Shown: piece by piece, positions 31,309 through 41,234 of the stretch
Numbering within the stretch: position 1 is the first letter of the stretch
Layout: every line of letters begins with the position of its first letter
Assembly: GCA_905221145.1 (NCBI GenBank)
Contig: CAJNCA010000002.1
Location: 310,001 to 374,000, forward strand
Source of the DNA: a bacterium
GTDB lineage: Bacteria; Bacillota; Bacilli; Lactobacillales; Streptococcaceae
Reading direction: 5' to 3'
Length of the DNA: 64,000 nucleotides
The notes under the pieces: model-generated
Told to the model about the DNA's origin: nothing
Database searches by the model: none
What the model saw: only the letters and a program-made list of their open reading frames with translations
Translations under genes and position numbers: made by a program

Positions 31309-33252
31309 TTAAAACACTGTCGCTTCTTCCAGCGTAAACTTGACATTATCCTCGATCCACTTACGGCGTGGTTCGACCTTGTCACCCATGAGGACATTGA
31401 CACGGCGTTCAGCGCGTGCTAGGTCTTCGATCGTAACGCGAATGAGAGTGCGGGTTTCTGGATTCATGGTTGTTTCCCAGAGTTGGTCCGCATTCATCTC
31501 ACCGAGACCTTTATAGCGTTGGAGGGTAGCGCCCTTACCGAACTGCTTGCGGAGTTCTTCTAACTCGCCATCTGTCCAAGCATAGGCCACTTCTTCTTTC
31601 TTGCCTTTACCTTTGGACATCTTGTAAAGAGGTGGAAGGGCAATATAGACATGTCCCGCCTCAACTAGCGGACGCATATAGCGGTAAAAGAAGGTTAAGA
31701 GAAGTGTTTGAATGTGGGCACCGTCGGTATCCGCATCGGTCATGATAATGATCTTGTCATAGTTGGCATCTTCAATAGAGAAGTCAGCCCCAACACCCGC
31801 ACCAATAGTATAAATCATAGTGTTGATTTCTTCATTTTTGAGGATATCCGCCATCTTGGCCTTAGCTGTGTTGATAACCTTACCACGAAGTGGCAAGATA
31901 GCCTGGAACTTACGGTCACGACCTTGTTTGGCAGAACCACCGGCAGAGTCTCCCTCGACTAGATAGAGTTCATTCTTAGCAGGATTCTTAGACTGGGCTG
32001 GAGTCAATTTTCCAGACAACAAGCCCTTGTCCTTCTTGTTCTTCTTACCATTTCGACTCTCATCACGCGCCTTACGGGCCGCCTCACGAGCATCACGCGC
32101 CTTGATAGCCTTGCGAATAAGATTAGAGGCTAGTTCCCCATTTTCCATGAGGAAGAAAGTCAACTTATCCGCCACAATACCATCCACAACTGGACGAGCT
32201 AGGGGGCTACCCAATTTATCCTTAGTTTGTCCTTCAAACTGGAGGTGTTCTTCAGGAACTAAGATAGAAAGAACGGCCGCTAGTCCCTCACGATAGTCTG
32301 ACCCTTCCAGATTTTTATCCTTTTCCTTGAGGAGGCCAGTTTTTCGCGCATAGTCATTCATGACTTTGGTAATGGCAGACTTAAGTCCTGTCTCATGCGT
32401 TCCCCCGTCCTTGGTGCGAACATTATTGACAAAGGACAGAATGTTATCTGAAAATCCATCATTGTACTGGAGAGCGACTTCCACTTGGAAACCATTGTCT
32501 TCGCCTTCAAAATAAAGAACTGGGGTCAAGGTTTCCTTGTCTTCATTCAGATAAGAAACAAAGTCCTGCACCCCATTTTCATAGTGGAACTCAATCGCTT
32601 CATCTGTACGCTTGTCCGTCAAAGACAAGGTCACATTTTTCAAAAGAAAAGCTGATTCATTAAGGCGCTCTGAAATGGTATTGTACTTGAAGTCTGTCGT
32701 AGAAAAGATAGTCGCATCAGGCATAAACGTAACCTTGGTACCTGTTTTAGACTTAGGTGCTGTACCGATTTTCTTCAAGGTTGTGACAGGTTTTCCACCA
32801 TTTTCAAAACGTTGCTTATAGATTGCTCCGTCACGTGTAATTTCAACTTCCAACCAACTAGAAAGAGCATTTACAACGGAAGAACCAACCCCGTGGAGAC
32901 CACCAGATGTCTTGTAGCCACCCTGACCGAATTTCCCTCCGGCGTGAAGAATGGTAAAGATTACCTCAACTGTTGGAATCCCCATAGCGTGCATACCCGT
33001 CGGCATCCCACGACCATGGTCTTGCACAGTCAAACTCCCATCTTTATTGATGGTGACATCAATACGGTCACCAAATCCAGACAAAGCCTCATCGACTGCA
33101 TTGTCGACAATTTCCCAGACGAGGTGATGGAGACCTGCACCATCAGTCGATCCGATATACATCCCCGGACGTTTACGGACCGCATCCAACCCTTCTAGCA
33201 CCTGAATGGCATCATCATTATAATTATTAATATCGATTTCCTTTTTTGACAC
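31309..33252 (-). CDS. parE: DNA topoisomerase IV subunit B
   Basis: ParE is the ATPase subunit of topoisomerase IV. The product is 647 aa: GHKL ATPase domain ([25 protein letters not shown]), transducer and TOPRIM domain ([19 protein letters not shown]). Quinolone-related residues D435, I460 and E474 are wild type. It starts with GTG at 33252, 6 nt after GGAGG. It is divergent from plsY and upstream of the ANT(6)-like gene and parC. It is paralogous to gyrB at 60.5 kb. Confidence 0.97.
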   Translation of the reverse strand: MSKKEIDINNYNDDAIQVLEGLDAVRKRPGMYIGSTDGAGLHHLVWEIVDNAVDEALSGFGDRIDVTINKDGSLTVQDHGRGMPTGMHAMGIPTVEVIFTILHAGGKFGQGGYKTSGGLHGVGSSVVNALSSWLEVEITRDGAIYKQRFENGGKPVTTLKKIGTAPKSKTGTKVTFMPDATIFSTTDFKYNTISERLNESAFLLKNVTLSLTDKRTDEAIEFHYENGVQDFVSYLNEDKETLTPVLYFEGEDNGFQVEVALQYNDGFSDNILSFVNNVRTKDGGTHETGLKSAITKVMNDYARKTGLLKEKDKNLEGSDYREGLAAVLSILVPEEHLQFEGQTKDKLGSPLARPVVDGIVADKLTFFLMENGELASNLIRKAIKARDAREAARKARDESRNGKKNKKDKGLLSGKLTPAQSKNPAKNELYLVEGDSAGGSAKQGRDRKFQAILPLRGKVINTAKAKMADILKNEEINTMIYTIGAGVGADFSIEDANYDKIIIMTDADTDGAHIQTLLLTFFYRYMRPLVEAGHVYIALPPLYKMSKGKGKKEEVAYAWTDGELEELRKQFGKGATLQRYKGLGEMNADQLWETTMNPETRTLIRVTIEDLARAERRVNVLMGDKVEPRRKWIEDNVKFTLEEATVF

Positions 33253-33340
33253 AAGGAACCTCCTATTCGTTCATCTTTACTATTCTACAGGTTTTCCAAG
33301 GATTTTGCAAAATTTTTCTTTCTCCGGTGTGACAATTTCA

Positions 33341-33355
33341 GCAGAGATTCTCTGC
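33341..33355. promoter_or_regulatory. Small inverted repeat in the parE-plsY gap
   Basis: GCAGAG-att-CTCTGC is a perfect 6-bp inverted repeat. It overlaps the position expected for the plsY -35 element. It could be an operator; I cannot assign a regulator. Confidence 0.35.
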
Positions 33356-33372
33356 CTTTATTTTCCAATTCA

Positions 33373-33381
33373 TGATATAAT
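33373..33381 (+). promoter_or_regulatory. Extended -10 giving a predicted leaderless plsY mRNA
   Basis: TGa-TATAAT ends 6 nt before the plsY ATG, so the expected start is the A of ATG. The AGGAG in between is 1 nt from the ATG, too close to act as a ribosome site. Confidence 0.6.
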
Positions 33382-33387
33382 AGGAGT

Positions 33388-34029
33388 ATGATTACAATAG
33401 TTTTATTTATCCTAGCCTATCTGCTGGGTTCGATTCCGTCTGGTCTCTGGATTGGACAAGTATTCTTTCAAATCAATCTTCGTGAACATGGTTCTGGAAA
33501 CACAGGAACAACCAATACCTTCCGCATTTTAGGTAAGAAAGCTGGTATGGCAACCTTTGTCATTGACTTTTTCAAAGGAACCCTAGCAACCCTTCTTCCG
33601 ATTATGTTTCATCTTCAAGGTGTTTCGCCTCTTATCTTTGGACTTTTGGCTGTCATTGGACATACCTTTCCTATCTTTGCAGGATTTAAGGGTGGTAAGG
33701 CTGTCGCAACCAGTGCAGGTGTGATTTTCGGATTTGCTCCTGTCTTCTGTCTCTACCTTGCGGTTGTTTTCTTTGGAACACTCTATTTGGGGAGTATGAT
33801 TTCACTGTCTAGTGTCACAGCATCTATCGCAGCCGTTATCGGAGTTCTACTATTTCCACTTTTTGGTTTTATCCTGAGTAACTATGACCCTCTCTTCATC
33901 GCTATTATCCTAGCACTCGCTAGTTTGATTATCATTCGTCATAAGGATAATATCACACGCATCCAAAATAAAACTGAAAATTTAGTCCCTTGGGGATTAA
34001 ACTTAACTCATCAACATCCTAAAAAATAA
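33388..34029 (+). CDS. plsY: Acyl-phosphate:glycerol-3-phosphate acyltransferase PlsY
   Basis: PlsY is the membrane enzyme that makes lysophosphatidate from acyl-phosphate and glycerol-3-phosphate, the first step of phospholipid synthesis. The product is 213 aa with about five transmembrane helices and the motifs [23 protein letters not shown] and [13 protein letters not shown]. It is divergent from parE, as in other streptococci. The start [17 protein letters not shown] is the family start, although it has no properly spaced ribosome site. Confidence 0.95.
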   Translation: MITIVLFILAYLLGSIPSGLWIGQVFFQINLREHGSGNTGTTNTFRILGKKAGMATFVIDFFKGTLATLLPIMFHLQGVSPLIFGLLAVIGHTFPIFAGFKGGKAVATSAGVIFGFAPVFCLYLAVVFFGTLYLGSMISLSSVTASIAAVIGVLLFPLFGFILSNYDPLFIAIILALASLIIIRHKDNITRIQNKTENLVPWGLNLTHQHPKK

Positions 34030-34052
34030 AACGCCAGTTTGAACAGAACTGA
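34028..34052 (+). terminator. Terminator between plsY and nupQ
   Basis: AAACGCCAGTT-tgaacag-AACTGACGTTTTTTT. The symmetric A and T flanks allow it to act for the convergent nupQ as well. Confidence 0.85.
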
Positions 34053-34067
34053 CGTTTTTTTGTATGC

Positions 34068-35024
34068 TTATTTTGATTTGATATAGTTGATACCATCTGC
34101 TTTTGGTGCAACTGCTTTTCCAAAGAAGGCTGCCAAGACAAGAATTGTCAAAACATAAGGTGCAATTTGAAGATAAACCGCAGGCACTCCTTGTAGGAAT
34201 GGTAATTGAGAACCGATAACGGCCAAACTTTGTGAAAGTCCAAAGAAGAGACTAGATAGCATGGCTCCGATTGGATTCCATTTACCAAAGATCATCGCAG
34301 CAAGGGCAATAAATCCAGGTCCAACAATAGTTGTCACTGAGAAGTTAACTGAAATAGATTGAGCATAAATCGCTCCACCAATTCCACCCAAGAAACCTGA
34401 AATGATAACCCCTAAATATCTCATCTTGTAGACATTGATTCCCAATGTATCCGCTGCTTGAGGATGTTCACCTACAGAGCGGAGGCGAAGACCAAAGCGG
34501 GTCTTGAAGAGGATAAACCAAGCAAGGAATGAGAAGGCAATCGCGATATAACCTAGCAGACTTGTTGACTTGAAGAAGATATCACCAATCACTGGGATAT
34601 TTGCTAAGACTGGGAAGTCAAAGCGTCCAAAAGTCTGACTTAAGTTATCTGTTTGTCCCTTATTATAAAGAACTTTCACTAAGAAAACAGCCAAGGCTGG
34701 CGCCATCAAGTTCAATACTGTACCGCTGACAACATGGTCTGCACGGAAATGAACTGTTGCCGCTGCGTGGATGATAGAAAAGATTCCCCCTACCAATCCT
34801 GCTACAAGCAAAGATAACCATGGAGTTGCTGCTCCAAATTGTTCTGCAAATTCAAGGTTAAAGACGACTCCAGAAAAGGCACCCATAACCATAATTCCTT
34901 CAAGGCCGACGTTTACCACACCACCACGTTCAGAGAAAACACCACCGATACTTGTAAAGATGAGGGGTGCTGAGTAAATCAGCATAGAAGACACCAAGAG
35001 GGTGAGCAAGGTTGTAATAGACAT
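34068..35024 (-). CDS. nupQ: Nucleoside ABC transporter permease (NupQ/RnsD type)
   Basis: One of two membrane subunits of a nucleoside importer. The product is 318 aa with about eight transmembrane segments and the branched-chain/ribose permease family motif GVNVGLEGIMVMGAFSG-like near residue 38 and LRSVGEHPQAADTLGINV near 180. It starts 2 nt after nupP. It is the last gene of pnrA-nupO-nupP-nupQ. The B. subtilis NupNOPQ and S. mutans RnsABCD systems are the closest named relatives. Confidence 0.87.
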   Translation of the reverse strand: MSITTLLTLLVSSMLIYSAPLIFTSIGGVFSERGGVVNVGLEGIMVMGAFSGVVFNLEFAEQFGAATPWLSLLVAGLVGGIFSIIHAAATVHFRADHVVSGTVLNLMAPALAVFLVKVLYNKGQTDNLSQTFGRFDFPVLANIPVIGDIFFKSTSLLGYIAIAFSFLAWFILFKTRFGLRLRSVGEHPQAADTLGINVYKMRYLGVIISGFLGGIGGAIYAQSISVNFSVTTIVGPGFIALAAMIFGKWNPIGAMLSSLFFGLSQSLAVIGSQLPFLQGVPAVYLQIAPYVLTILVLAAFFGKAVAPKADGINYIKSK

Positions 35025-35026
35025 CT

Positions 35027-36085
35027 TTACTTACCTCCTTTAACTTGTTTTTTCGGTTTGACAAAGCGTTCGATAAGGTAATGAACACTGACAAAGAAGA
35101 TAATAGACGCTGTTACAATGCTGACAAGCTCAGATGGTACCTGCGCCGCATTCATACCAGGAGCCCCAACTTGGAGAACACCAAATAGGAAGGCTGCAAA
35201 GAGAATACCAATTGGTGAGTTTGCTGCAAGCAGGCTAACTGCCATCCCGTTAAATCCGACAGCTAATGATGCGCCTTGAACATAGACGTTCTGGAAGGTT
35301 CCCAAACCTTCAACGGCTCCACCAAGACCTGCCAAGGCACCTGAGATAATCATTGAAAGGATAATTGTTCGTTTTGCAGAAATACCAGCGTATTCTGATG
35401 CGTGAGGATTGAGACCAACCGCACGGATTTCAAAACCAAGGGTTGTTTTCTTGAGCATAAACCAAATGACTGCAACGGCAATAAGAGCAAAGAAAATACC
35501 AATATTCATCCGTGAGTTACCAGTCAACTCAGCCAACCAAGGTGTCTGATAGGTTGCATTAGCCCCGACACGAATCGTCGAATCTGTACTTTGCATGAAG
35601 TCTTTAGGAAAGGCATGGATAAAGGCATTTCCTACATACAAGACAATGTAGTTCATCATGATGGTTACGATAACCTCTGATGTCCCTAAATAAGCTCTAA
35701 GAATACCCGGAATCGCTCCGACAATCCCACCAGCAATCAAGGCAATCACGATGGTTGCTAGAATCATCAAGGGACGTGGCATATCTGGATGCGACAGGGC
35801 AAACCAACCACTAAGAATCCAGCCAGCCAAGGCCTGACCAGGAAGTCCGACGTTAAAGAAACCAGCACGACTGGCAACGGCAAAACCAAGACCAATCAAG
35901 ACCAAAGGTCCCATAGCACGGAAGATTTCCCCAATCCCGCGTAGACTACCAAAGGCTGTATAGAACAATTCTTCATAGCCCCAAATAGCATCATAACCGA
36001 AGATCCACATAACAATGGCTCCGAGCAAAATTCCTAGGAAGACAGAAATCAAGGGAACCGAAATTTGTTGTAATTTTTTAGACAT
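35027..36085 (-). CDS. nupP: Nucleoside ABC transporter permease (NupP/RnsC type)
   Basis: Second membrane subunit of the nucleoside importer, 352 aa, about ten hydrophobic segments. RAVGLNPHASEYAGISAKR near residue 245 is the cytoplasmic coupling loop typical of this family. The ATG at 36085 has AAAGGAG upstream and overlaps nupO by 8 nt. The longer frame to 36112 runs inside nupO and has no better site. Confidence 0.87.
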   Translation of the reverse strand: MSKKLQQISVPLISVFLGILLGAIVMWIFGYDAIWGYEELFYTAFGSLRGIGEIFRAMGPLVLIGLGFAVASRAGFFNVGLPGQALAGWILSGWFALSHPDMPRPLMILATIVIALIAGGIVGAIPGILRAYLGTSEVIVTIMMNYIVLYVGNAFIHAFPKDFMQSTDSTIRVGANATYQTPWLAELTGNSRMNIGIFFALIAVAVIWFMLKKTTLGFEIRAVGLNPHASEYAGISAKRTIILSMIISGALAGLGGAVEGLGTFQNVYVQGASLAVGFNGMAVSLLAANSPIGILFAAFLFGVLQVGAPGMNAAQVPSELVSIVTASIIFFVSVHYLIERFVKPKKQVKGGK

Positions 36086-37613
36086 CACTCTTCTCCTTTC
36101 CCAAGTTTCCACCAGCCATCAAGACACCAAGTTCTTGTTTATTGGTTGTTTCTGGTGATACAATACCTTGAATCTTACCATCGTGGATAACGGCAATACG
36201 GTCTGAGACGTTTAAAATCTCATCTAGTTCAAAGCTGACAACAAGGACAGCCTTTCCATTATCACGCTCTTCAATCAAGCGTTTGTGGATATATTCAATG
36301 GCACCGACATCCAAACCACGAGTTGGTTGGCTGACGATAAGGAGTTCAGGATCTCGATCAATTTCACGAGCAATAATTGCTTTTTGTTGATTTCCTCCTG
36401 AGAGTGCAGCTGCAGGAACAAATTCGCTGGCAGCACGAACATCAAACTCTTCCATTAGCTTTTTAGCATAAGAAGTAATATTTGAATAGTTCAAAATTCC
36501 ATTTTTACTATGTGGTTCTTTGTAGTAGGTTTGAAGGGCAATATTTTCAGAAATCATCATTTCCAAAATCAAGCCATCACGGTGACGGTCTTCTGGAACG
36601 TGCCCAACACTCAACTCTGTAATCTGACGTGGGTGCAAGCCTACAATTGAATCTCCTTTTAGCTCAATGCTACCAGATTCAACCTTGCGAAGACCTGTAA
36701 TTGCTTGAATCAGTTCAGACTGACCATTTCCATCAATCCCCGCAATACCAACAATCTCTCCAGCACGAACATCCAAGGATAGATTTTTGACAGCTGGAAC
36801 ACCACGGTTTTCATTGACCACCAAATCTTTGATTGACAAGACCACTTCTTTTGGTTGAGAAGCTTGTTTCTCTGTTTTAAAGGAAACAGAACGTCCTACC
36901 ATCATTTCTGCCAAATCAGCATTGGTAGCTCCGACAATTTCGACGGTTTCAATGGATTTCCCGCGACGGATAACTGTAACACGGTCAGAAACTGCGCGAA
37001 TCTCGTCCAACTTGTGGGTAATCAAGATAATTGATTTTCCTTCTTTGACAAGATTTTTCATAATAGCCATCAACTCATCAATTTCTGATGGAGTCAAGAC
37101 AGCCGTTGGTTCGTCAAAGATAAGGATATCAGCCCCCCGATAAAGGGTTTTTAAAATTTCTACACGTTGTTGGGCTCCAACTGAGATGTCTGCTACCTTG
37201 GCAGAAGGGTCAACAGCTAAGCCATAACGTTCAGAAAGAGCCTTGATTTCTTTGCTAGCTCCAGCGATATCTAGCACACCATTTTTAGTCAATTCACTTC
37301 CTAAAATGATGTTTTCAGCCACTGTGAAAGCCTCTACCAACATAAAGTGCTGGTGAACCATTCCAATTCCCAAGCTAGCTGCTTTAGATGGCGAGTCGAG
37401 GTTAACAACTTGACCGTTGACCGCAATTTCACCACTGGTTGGTTCAAGAAGCCCTGCTAACATGTTCATTAGCGTGGATTTTCCAGCCCCATTTTCTCCT
37501 AAAAGTGCATGAATTTCACCTTTTCGTAGGTGCAGGTTGATTTTGTCGTTGGCAACAAATTCACCAAACACCTTGGTAATATCACGCATCTCAATGACAT
37601 TTTCGTGTGCCAT
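36078..37613 (-). CDS. nupO: Nucleoside ABC transporter ATP-binding protein (NupO/RnsB type)
   Basis: A 511-aa protein with two fused ABC domains. The first has Walker A GENGAGKST (about 38) and Walker B LIFDEPTAVL; the second has a degenerate P-loop (GIDGNGQSE) but a good signature (LSGGNQQK). This asymmetry is normal for the RbsA/NupO group. It drives import of nucleosides delivered by PnrA. GAAAGGA precedes the ATG. A cluster of three hairpins separates it from pnrA. Confidence 0.9.
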   Translation of the reverse strand: MAHENVIEMRDITKVFGEFVANDKINLHLRKGEIHALLGENGAGKSTLMNMLAGLLEPTSGEIAVNGQVVNLDSPSKAASLGIGMVHQHFMLVEAFTVAENIILGSELTKNGVLDIAGASKEIKALSERYGLAVDPSAKVADISVGAQQRVEILKTLYRGADILIFDEPTAVLTPSEIDELMAIMKNLVKEGKSIILITHKLDEIRAVSDRVTVIRRGKSIETVEIVGATNADLAEMMVGRSVSFKTEKQASQPKEVVLSIKDLVVNENRGVPAVKNLSLDVRAGEIVGIAGIDGNGQSELIQAITGLRKVESGSIELKGDSIVGLHPRQITELSVGHVPEDRHRDGLILEMMISENIALQTYYKEPHSKNGILNYSNITSYAKKLMEEFDVRAASEFVPAAALSGGNQQKAIIAREIDRDPELLIVSQPTRGLDVGAIEYIHKRLIEERDNGKAVLVVSFELDEILNVSDRIAVIHDGKIQGIVSPETTNKQELGVLMAGGNLGKEKSDV

Positions 37614-37711
37614 GTGCTCTTCCTTTCAGAGTCTTATTTTATTTCAATAAAACTTGCTAGTTTGTCTAGTAGCAAGCTTTACTGAGACAAAATGACTTTG
37701 TCTCAACTCTT

Positions 37712-37734
37712 AAAAAAGCGGCCAAGGGCCGCTT
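37712..37734 (-). terminator. Intercistronic terminator after pnrA
   Basis: On the minus strand, AAGCGGCCCTTGGCCGCTTTTTT. It probably lets only part of transcription pass from pnrA to nupO, which would give more binding protein than transporter. Confidence 0.75.
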
Positions 37735-37756
37735 CCTAAGAAATGACTTCCATCCA

Positions 37757-38809
37757 TTATTTTTCAGGAACTTTTACGCTTCCATCAAGGATTTTAGCTT
37801 TAGCATCTTCAACAGCTTTTTTACCTTCTTCTGAAAGGTTTGTCACTGCCAAGTCAACCCCTTTATCTTTCAATGAGTAAACGATTACTTGACCGCCAGG
37901 GAATTCACCTTTTTCTGCCTTGTTTGCAATATCTTTTACAGTTGTACCAACTTGTTTCAAAGTAGATACAAGAACAAAGTTTGATTCTTTTCCATCTTTA
38001 GAAGTGTATTTACCTTCTCCTACTTGGTCACGGTCAACACCGATAACCCAAACTTTTTCACTTTCAGGACGGCTTTCGTTGAGTGATTTAGCTTCTGCAA
38101 AGACACCTGCACCTGTTCCACCTGCTGCTTGGTAAACAACGTCTGCACCAGCTGCGTATTGTGCTGCTGCAATTGTTTTACCTTTAGCCGCATCACCAAA
38201 TGAACCAGCATAGTCAACTTGTACTTTGATAGATGGGTCTACTGACTCAACACCAGCTTTAAATCCAGCTGCAAAACGTGAGATAACTTCAGACTCGATA
38301 CCACCTACAAAACCAACTTGTTTTGTTTTAGTTGTTTTAGCTGCTGCAACACCTGCAAGATAAGCAGCTTCGTTATCAGCAAATGTTACGCTCGCAACAT
38401 TCTTTTGATCTTTAATCACATCATCAATCAAGACATAGTTCAAGTCAGAGTGGTCTTTTGCTGCTTCTTCAACTGCATTGTGAAGGGCAAAACCAACACC
38501 GAAAATTAGGTTGTAACTTCCAGCTGCTTGTTGCAAGTTGTTAGCGTAGTCAGCTTCACTCGTTGATTGGAAATAAGTAAAACCTTTATCTTTTGAAAGA
38601 TTGTGTTCTTTACCCCAGTCTTGCAAACCTTCCCAAGCTGATTGGTTGAATGATTTATCATCAACACCACCAGTATCAGTGACGATTGCTGCTTTTGTCT
38701 TCACATCAGAAGATGAAGCTGCGTTACGAGAAGAGCGGTTACCACATGCAGCAAGTCCAACTGCTGCAACTGCAACTAGACCAAGGCCTAGCCATTGTTT
38801 CTTGTTCAT
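37757..38809 (-). CDS. pnrA: Nucleoside-binding lipoprotein PnrA (BMP family)
   Basis: The surface receptor of the nucleoside importer; the pneumococcal protein binds purine nucleosides, guanosine best. It is 350 aa. The signal peptide ends in lipobox GLAACG, then the BMP-family domain (TDTGGVDDKSFNQSAWEG, DVVYQAAGGTGAGVF). The ATG at 38809 has GGAGG upstream; the longer frame lacks one. It follows cdd by 89 nt, in one operon with pdp, deoC and cdd. A known pneumococcal surface antigen by family. Confidence 0.94.
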   Translation of the reverse strand: MNKKQWLGLGLVAVAAVGLAACGNRSSRNAASSSDVKTKAAIVTDTGGVDDKSFNQSAWEGLQDWGKEHNLSKDKGFTYFQSTSEADYANNLQQAAGSYNLIFGVGFALHNAVEEAAKDHSDLNYVLIDDVIKDQKNVASVTFADNEAAYLAGVAAAKTTKTKQVGFVGGIESEVISRFAAGFKAGVESVDPSIKVQVDYAGSFGDAAKGKTIAAAQYAAGADVVYQAAGGTGAGVFAEAKSLNESRPESEKVWVIGVDRDQVGEGKYTSKDGKESNFVLVSTLKQVGTTVKDIANKAEKGEFPGGQVIVYSLKDKGVDLAVTNLSEEGKKAVEDAKAKILDGSVKVPEK

Positions 38810-38898
38810 TACTGAACCTCCTAAATAAGATGTGCAACGATGTTGCAAGTATGGATTGGTTGGTCACAAGGACCGTGCCACTCAGAGAGCGACTCAGA

Positions 38899-39288
38899 CT
38901 AGTTTAAGTCTGTAAAAGAGTATGGAAGTAACTCCCCGACCGTCATCTCGACCGTCGATTTATCTTTTGCGACTAAGGTCACTTTTAGATCTTGTTCAAA
39001 AAATTCAGCCATCACTTGGCGACAAGCGCCACATGGCGAAATTGGTTTTTCAGTTTGTCCATAGACAATCAATTCTGAAAACTCTCTTTGACCTTCGGAA
39101 ACTGCTTTAAAAATCGCTGTACGTTCTCCACAGTTGGTCAAAGGATAGCTAGCATTTTCGATATTCACTCCCGTGTAAACACTTCCGTCTTTTGCCACTA
39201 AAACTGCTCCGATAGGAAAGTGAGAATAGGGGACATAGGCATGTTTGCTGGTTTCAATTGCCAGGTCAATCAACTCAGTAGTCGCCAT
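38899..39288 (-). CDS. cdd: Cytidine deaminase
   Basis: Deaminates cytidine and deoxycytidine to the uridine forms. The product is 129 aa. The zinc site is NCGERTA (C53-G-E55) plus PCGACRQ. It overlaps deoC by 14 nt and so is coupled to it. Its products feed pyrimidine nucleoside phosphorylase two genes upstream. Confidence 0.96.
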   Translation of the reverse strand: MATTELIDLAIETSKHAYVPYSHFPIGAVLVAKDGSVYTGVNIENASYPLTNCGERTAIFKAVSEGQREFSELIVYGQTEKPISPCGACRQVMAEFFEQDLKVTLVAKDKSTVEMTVGELLPYSFTDLN

Positions 39289-39937
39289 CTGCCAATTCTC
39301 CTTTTAAAATGGCTACACCAGCTGACGTTCCGATACGGGTCGCACCTGCTTCTACAAAGGCAAGAGCATCTGCATAAGAACGAGCTCCACCGGCAGCCTT
39401 GACACCCATATCAAGTCCAACTGTTTCGCGCATCAATTTAACATCCGCTATCGTAGCACCACCAGTTGAAAAGCCAGTAGATGTTTTGACAAAGTCAGCT
39501 CCCGCTTTCTGGGCTAATTGACAAGCCTCAACTTTTTCTTGGTCTGTCAGCAGGCAAGCTTCAATAATGACTTTAACCAACTTGTCACCACTTGCTTCTA
39601 CTACTGCGTGAATGTCTGATTCAACCAAATCAAGATTTCCTGATTTGAGGGCACCGACATTGATCACCATATCAATCTCATCTGCGCCATTTTGGATAGC
39701 TTCTTTGGTTTCAAATGCTTTCACGGCTGAAGTTGTTGCTCCCAAGGGGAAACCAACCACTGTACAGACCTTGACATCTGTACCTTCAAGCCCTTTTTTA
39801 GCATGTTCAACCCAGGTCGGATTAACACAGACGCTGGCAAAATCATACTCTCTAGCCTCAGACAACAAACAATCAATTTGTTTTTCTGTCGCATCCTGCT
39901 TCAAAAGCGTATGATCGATATATTTATTTAATTTCAT
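39275..39937 (-). CDS. deoC: Deoxyribose-phosphate aldolase
   Basis: Splits 2-deoxyribose-5-phosphate into glyceraldehyde-3-phosphate and acetaldehyde. The product is 220 aa, a TIM barrel. The Schiff-base lysine is in FVKTSTGF and the second lysine in [12 protein letters not shown] precedes the ATG. It lies 19 nt after pdp and overlaps cdd. Confidence 0.96.
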   Translation of the reverse strand: MKLNKYIDHTLLKQDATEKQIDCLLSEAREYDFASVCVNPTWVEHAKKGLEGTDVKVCTVVGFPLGATTSAVKAFETKEAIQNGADEIDMVINVGALKSGNLDLVESDIHAVVEASGDKLVKVIIEACLLTDQEKVEACQLAQKAGADFVKTSTGFSTGGATIADVKLMRETVGLDMGVKAAGGARSYADALAFVEAGATRIGTSAGVAILKGELADGDY

Positions 39938-39956
39938 ATCCGGATTCTCCTGTTGT

Positions 39957-41234
39957 TTATGAGATAATTTCTATAATTTCTCGTAAACTTCGCACCCTAT
40001 CATTTATTTTAACATATTTTTGAAAATCTGTAACTAGCTGAGGGGAAATTTTTCCATTTGTGTATACTTTTGCAACAATTTCTCCCTTTTGAACGGAATC
40101 TCCAACTTTCTTTTCAAAAACAATTCCAGTTTCATAGTCCAAGACATCAGTCTTGACTGCACGGCCGGCTCCCAGTCTCATGGCATAAAGGCCAAATTCC
40201 ATGGCTGGAAGAGCTGAAATGACACCTGTTTCCTGAGCAGGGATTTCCACCACATGGGACACATTGACTGGGCGATAGAGGTCTTCCAAGTCTCCAGCTT
40301 GGGCTTTGACCATCTCCTCAAACTTAGCCAGTGCTTGGCCATTTTCAAGATGTTGGCGAACTTCCTCAACTGTCTTGTTTACATTTGCCAGACCAAGCAT
40401 AATTTGAGCCAATTCACAGATAAAGTGGGTAATATCCTGACGGCCTTGTCCTTGTAAAATCTCCAGTGCTTCAAGGATTTCCAGACGATTTCCAATCGCT
40501 CGTCCCAAAGGCTGACTCATATCTGTAATCACGGCTACCGTCTTTCGACCAACTGCCTTACCAAGCTCCACCATGGTTTGAGCCAGTTCTCGCGCCTCAT
40601 CAACCGTCTTCATGAAAGCACCCTCACCGACAGTCACGTCTAGCAAAATAGCATCCGCTCCTGCCGCTATTTTCTTGCTCATCACCGAACTGGCAATCAA
40701 AGGAATCGTGTCGACGGTCGCGGTCACATCACGGAGAGCATAGAGAAGCTTATCTGCTTTAACCAACTGGTCTGATTGCCCAATGACGGACACTCCAATG
40801 TCCTGCACCTGACGAATGAAATCTTCTTGACTGCGCTCGACTTGATAGCCCTTAATGGACTCCAATTTATCAATTGTTCCACCAGTATGACCAAGACCAC
40901 GACCACTCATTTTTGCCACAGGCACACCAAAGCTAGCAACAAGGGGAGCCAAAATCAAGGTCACCTTATCACCAACACCACCCGTAGAATGTTTATCAAC
41001 CTTAACCCCATCAATAGCTGATAAATCAAACTCTTGCCCAGTCTTAACCATATTCATAGTCAAATCTGAGATTTCTCGTGTCGTCATTCCTTTGAAATAA
41101 ACAGCCATGGCAAAGGCAGACATCTGATAATCAGGGACAGCTCCTGACACATAGCCTTCAACTAGCCATTCAATTTCACTCGAAGTCAATTCTTGACCGT
41201 CTCGTTTCTTTTGGATTAAATCAACTGCTCTCAT
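39957..41234 (-). CDS. pdp: Pyrimidine-nucleoside phosphorylase
   Basis: Phosphorolyses uridine, thymidine and deoxyuridine to base and sugar-1-phosphate. The product is 425 aa. Glycine-rich [12 protein letters not shown] (about 82-93) is the phosphate-binding motif and [11 protein letters not shown] follows. The C-terminal barrel-sandwich domain is complete. It overlaps the methyltransferase gene by 4 nt (ATGA). Together with cdd, deoC and the importer it makes a pyrimidine salvage operon. Confidence 0.94.
   Translation of the reverse strand: MRAVDLIQKKRDGQELTSSEIEWLVEGYVSGAVPDYQMSAFAMAVYFKGMTTREISDLTMNMVKTGQEFDLSAIDGVKVDKHSTGGVGDKVTLILAPLVASFGVPVAKMSGRGLGHTGGTIDKLESIKGYQVERSQEDFIRQVQDIGVSVIGQSDQLVKADKLLYALRDVTATVDTIPLIASSVMSKKIAAGADAILLDVTVGEGAFMKTVDEARELAQTMVELGKAVGRKTVAVITDMSQPLGRAIGNRLEILEALEILQGQGRQDITHFICELAQIMLGLANVNKTVEEVRQHLENGQALAKFEEMVKAQAGDLEDLYRPVNVSHVVEIPAQETGVISALPAMEFGLYAMRLGAGRAVKTDVLDYETGIVFEKKVGDSVQKGEIVAKVYTNGKISPQLVTDFQKYVKINDRVRSLREIIEIIS

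Noticed and set aside
31309..33252. parE as a possible duplicate of gyrB within the window
   Set aside because: The two are the normal paralogues of topoisomerase IV and gyrase; each has its expected partner features.
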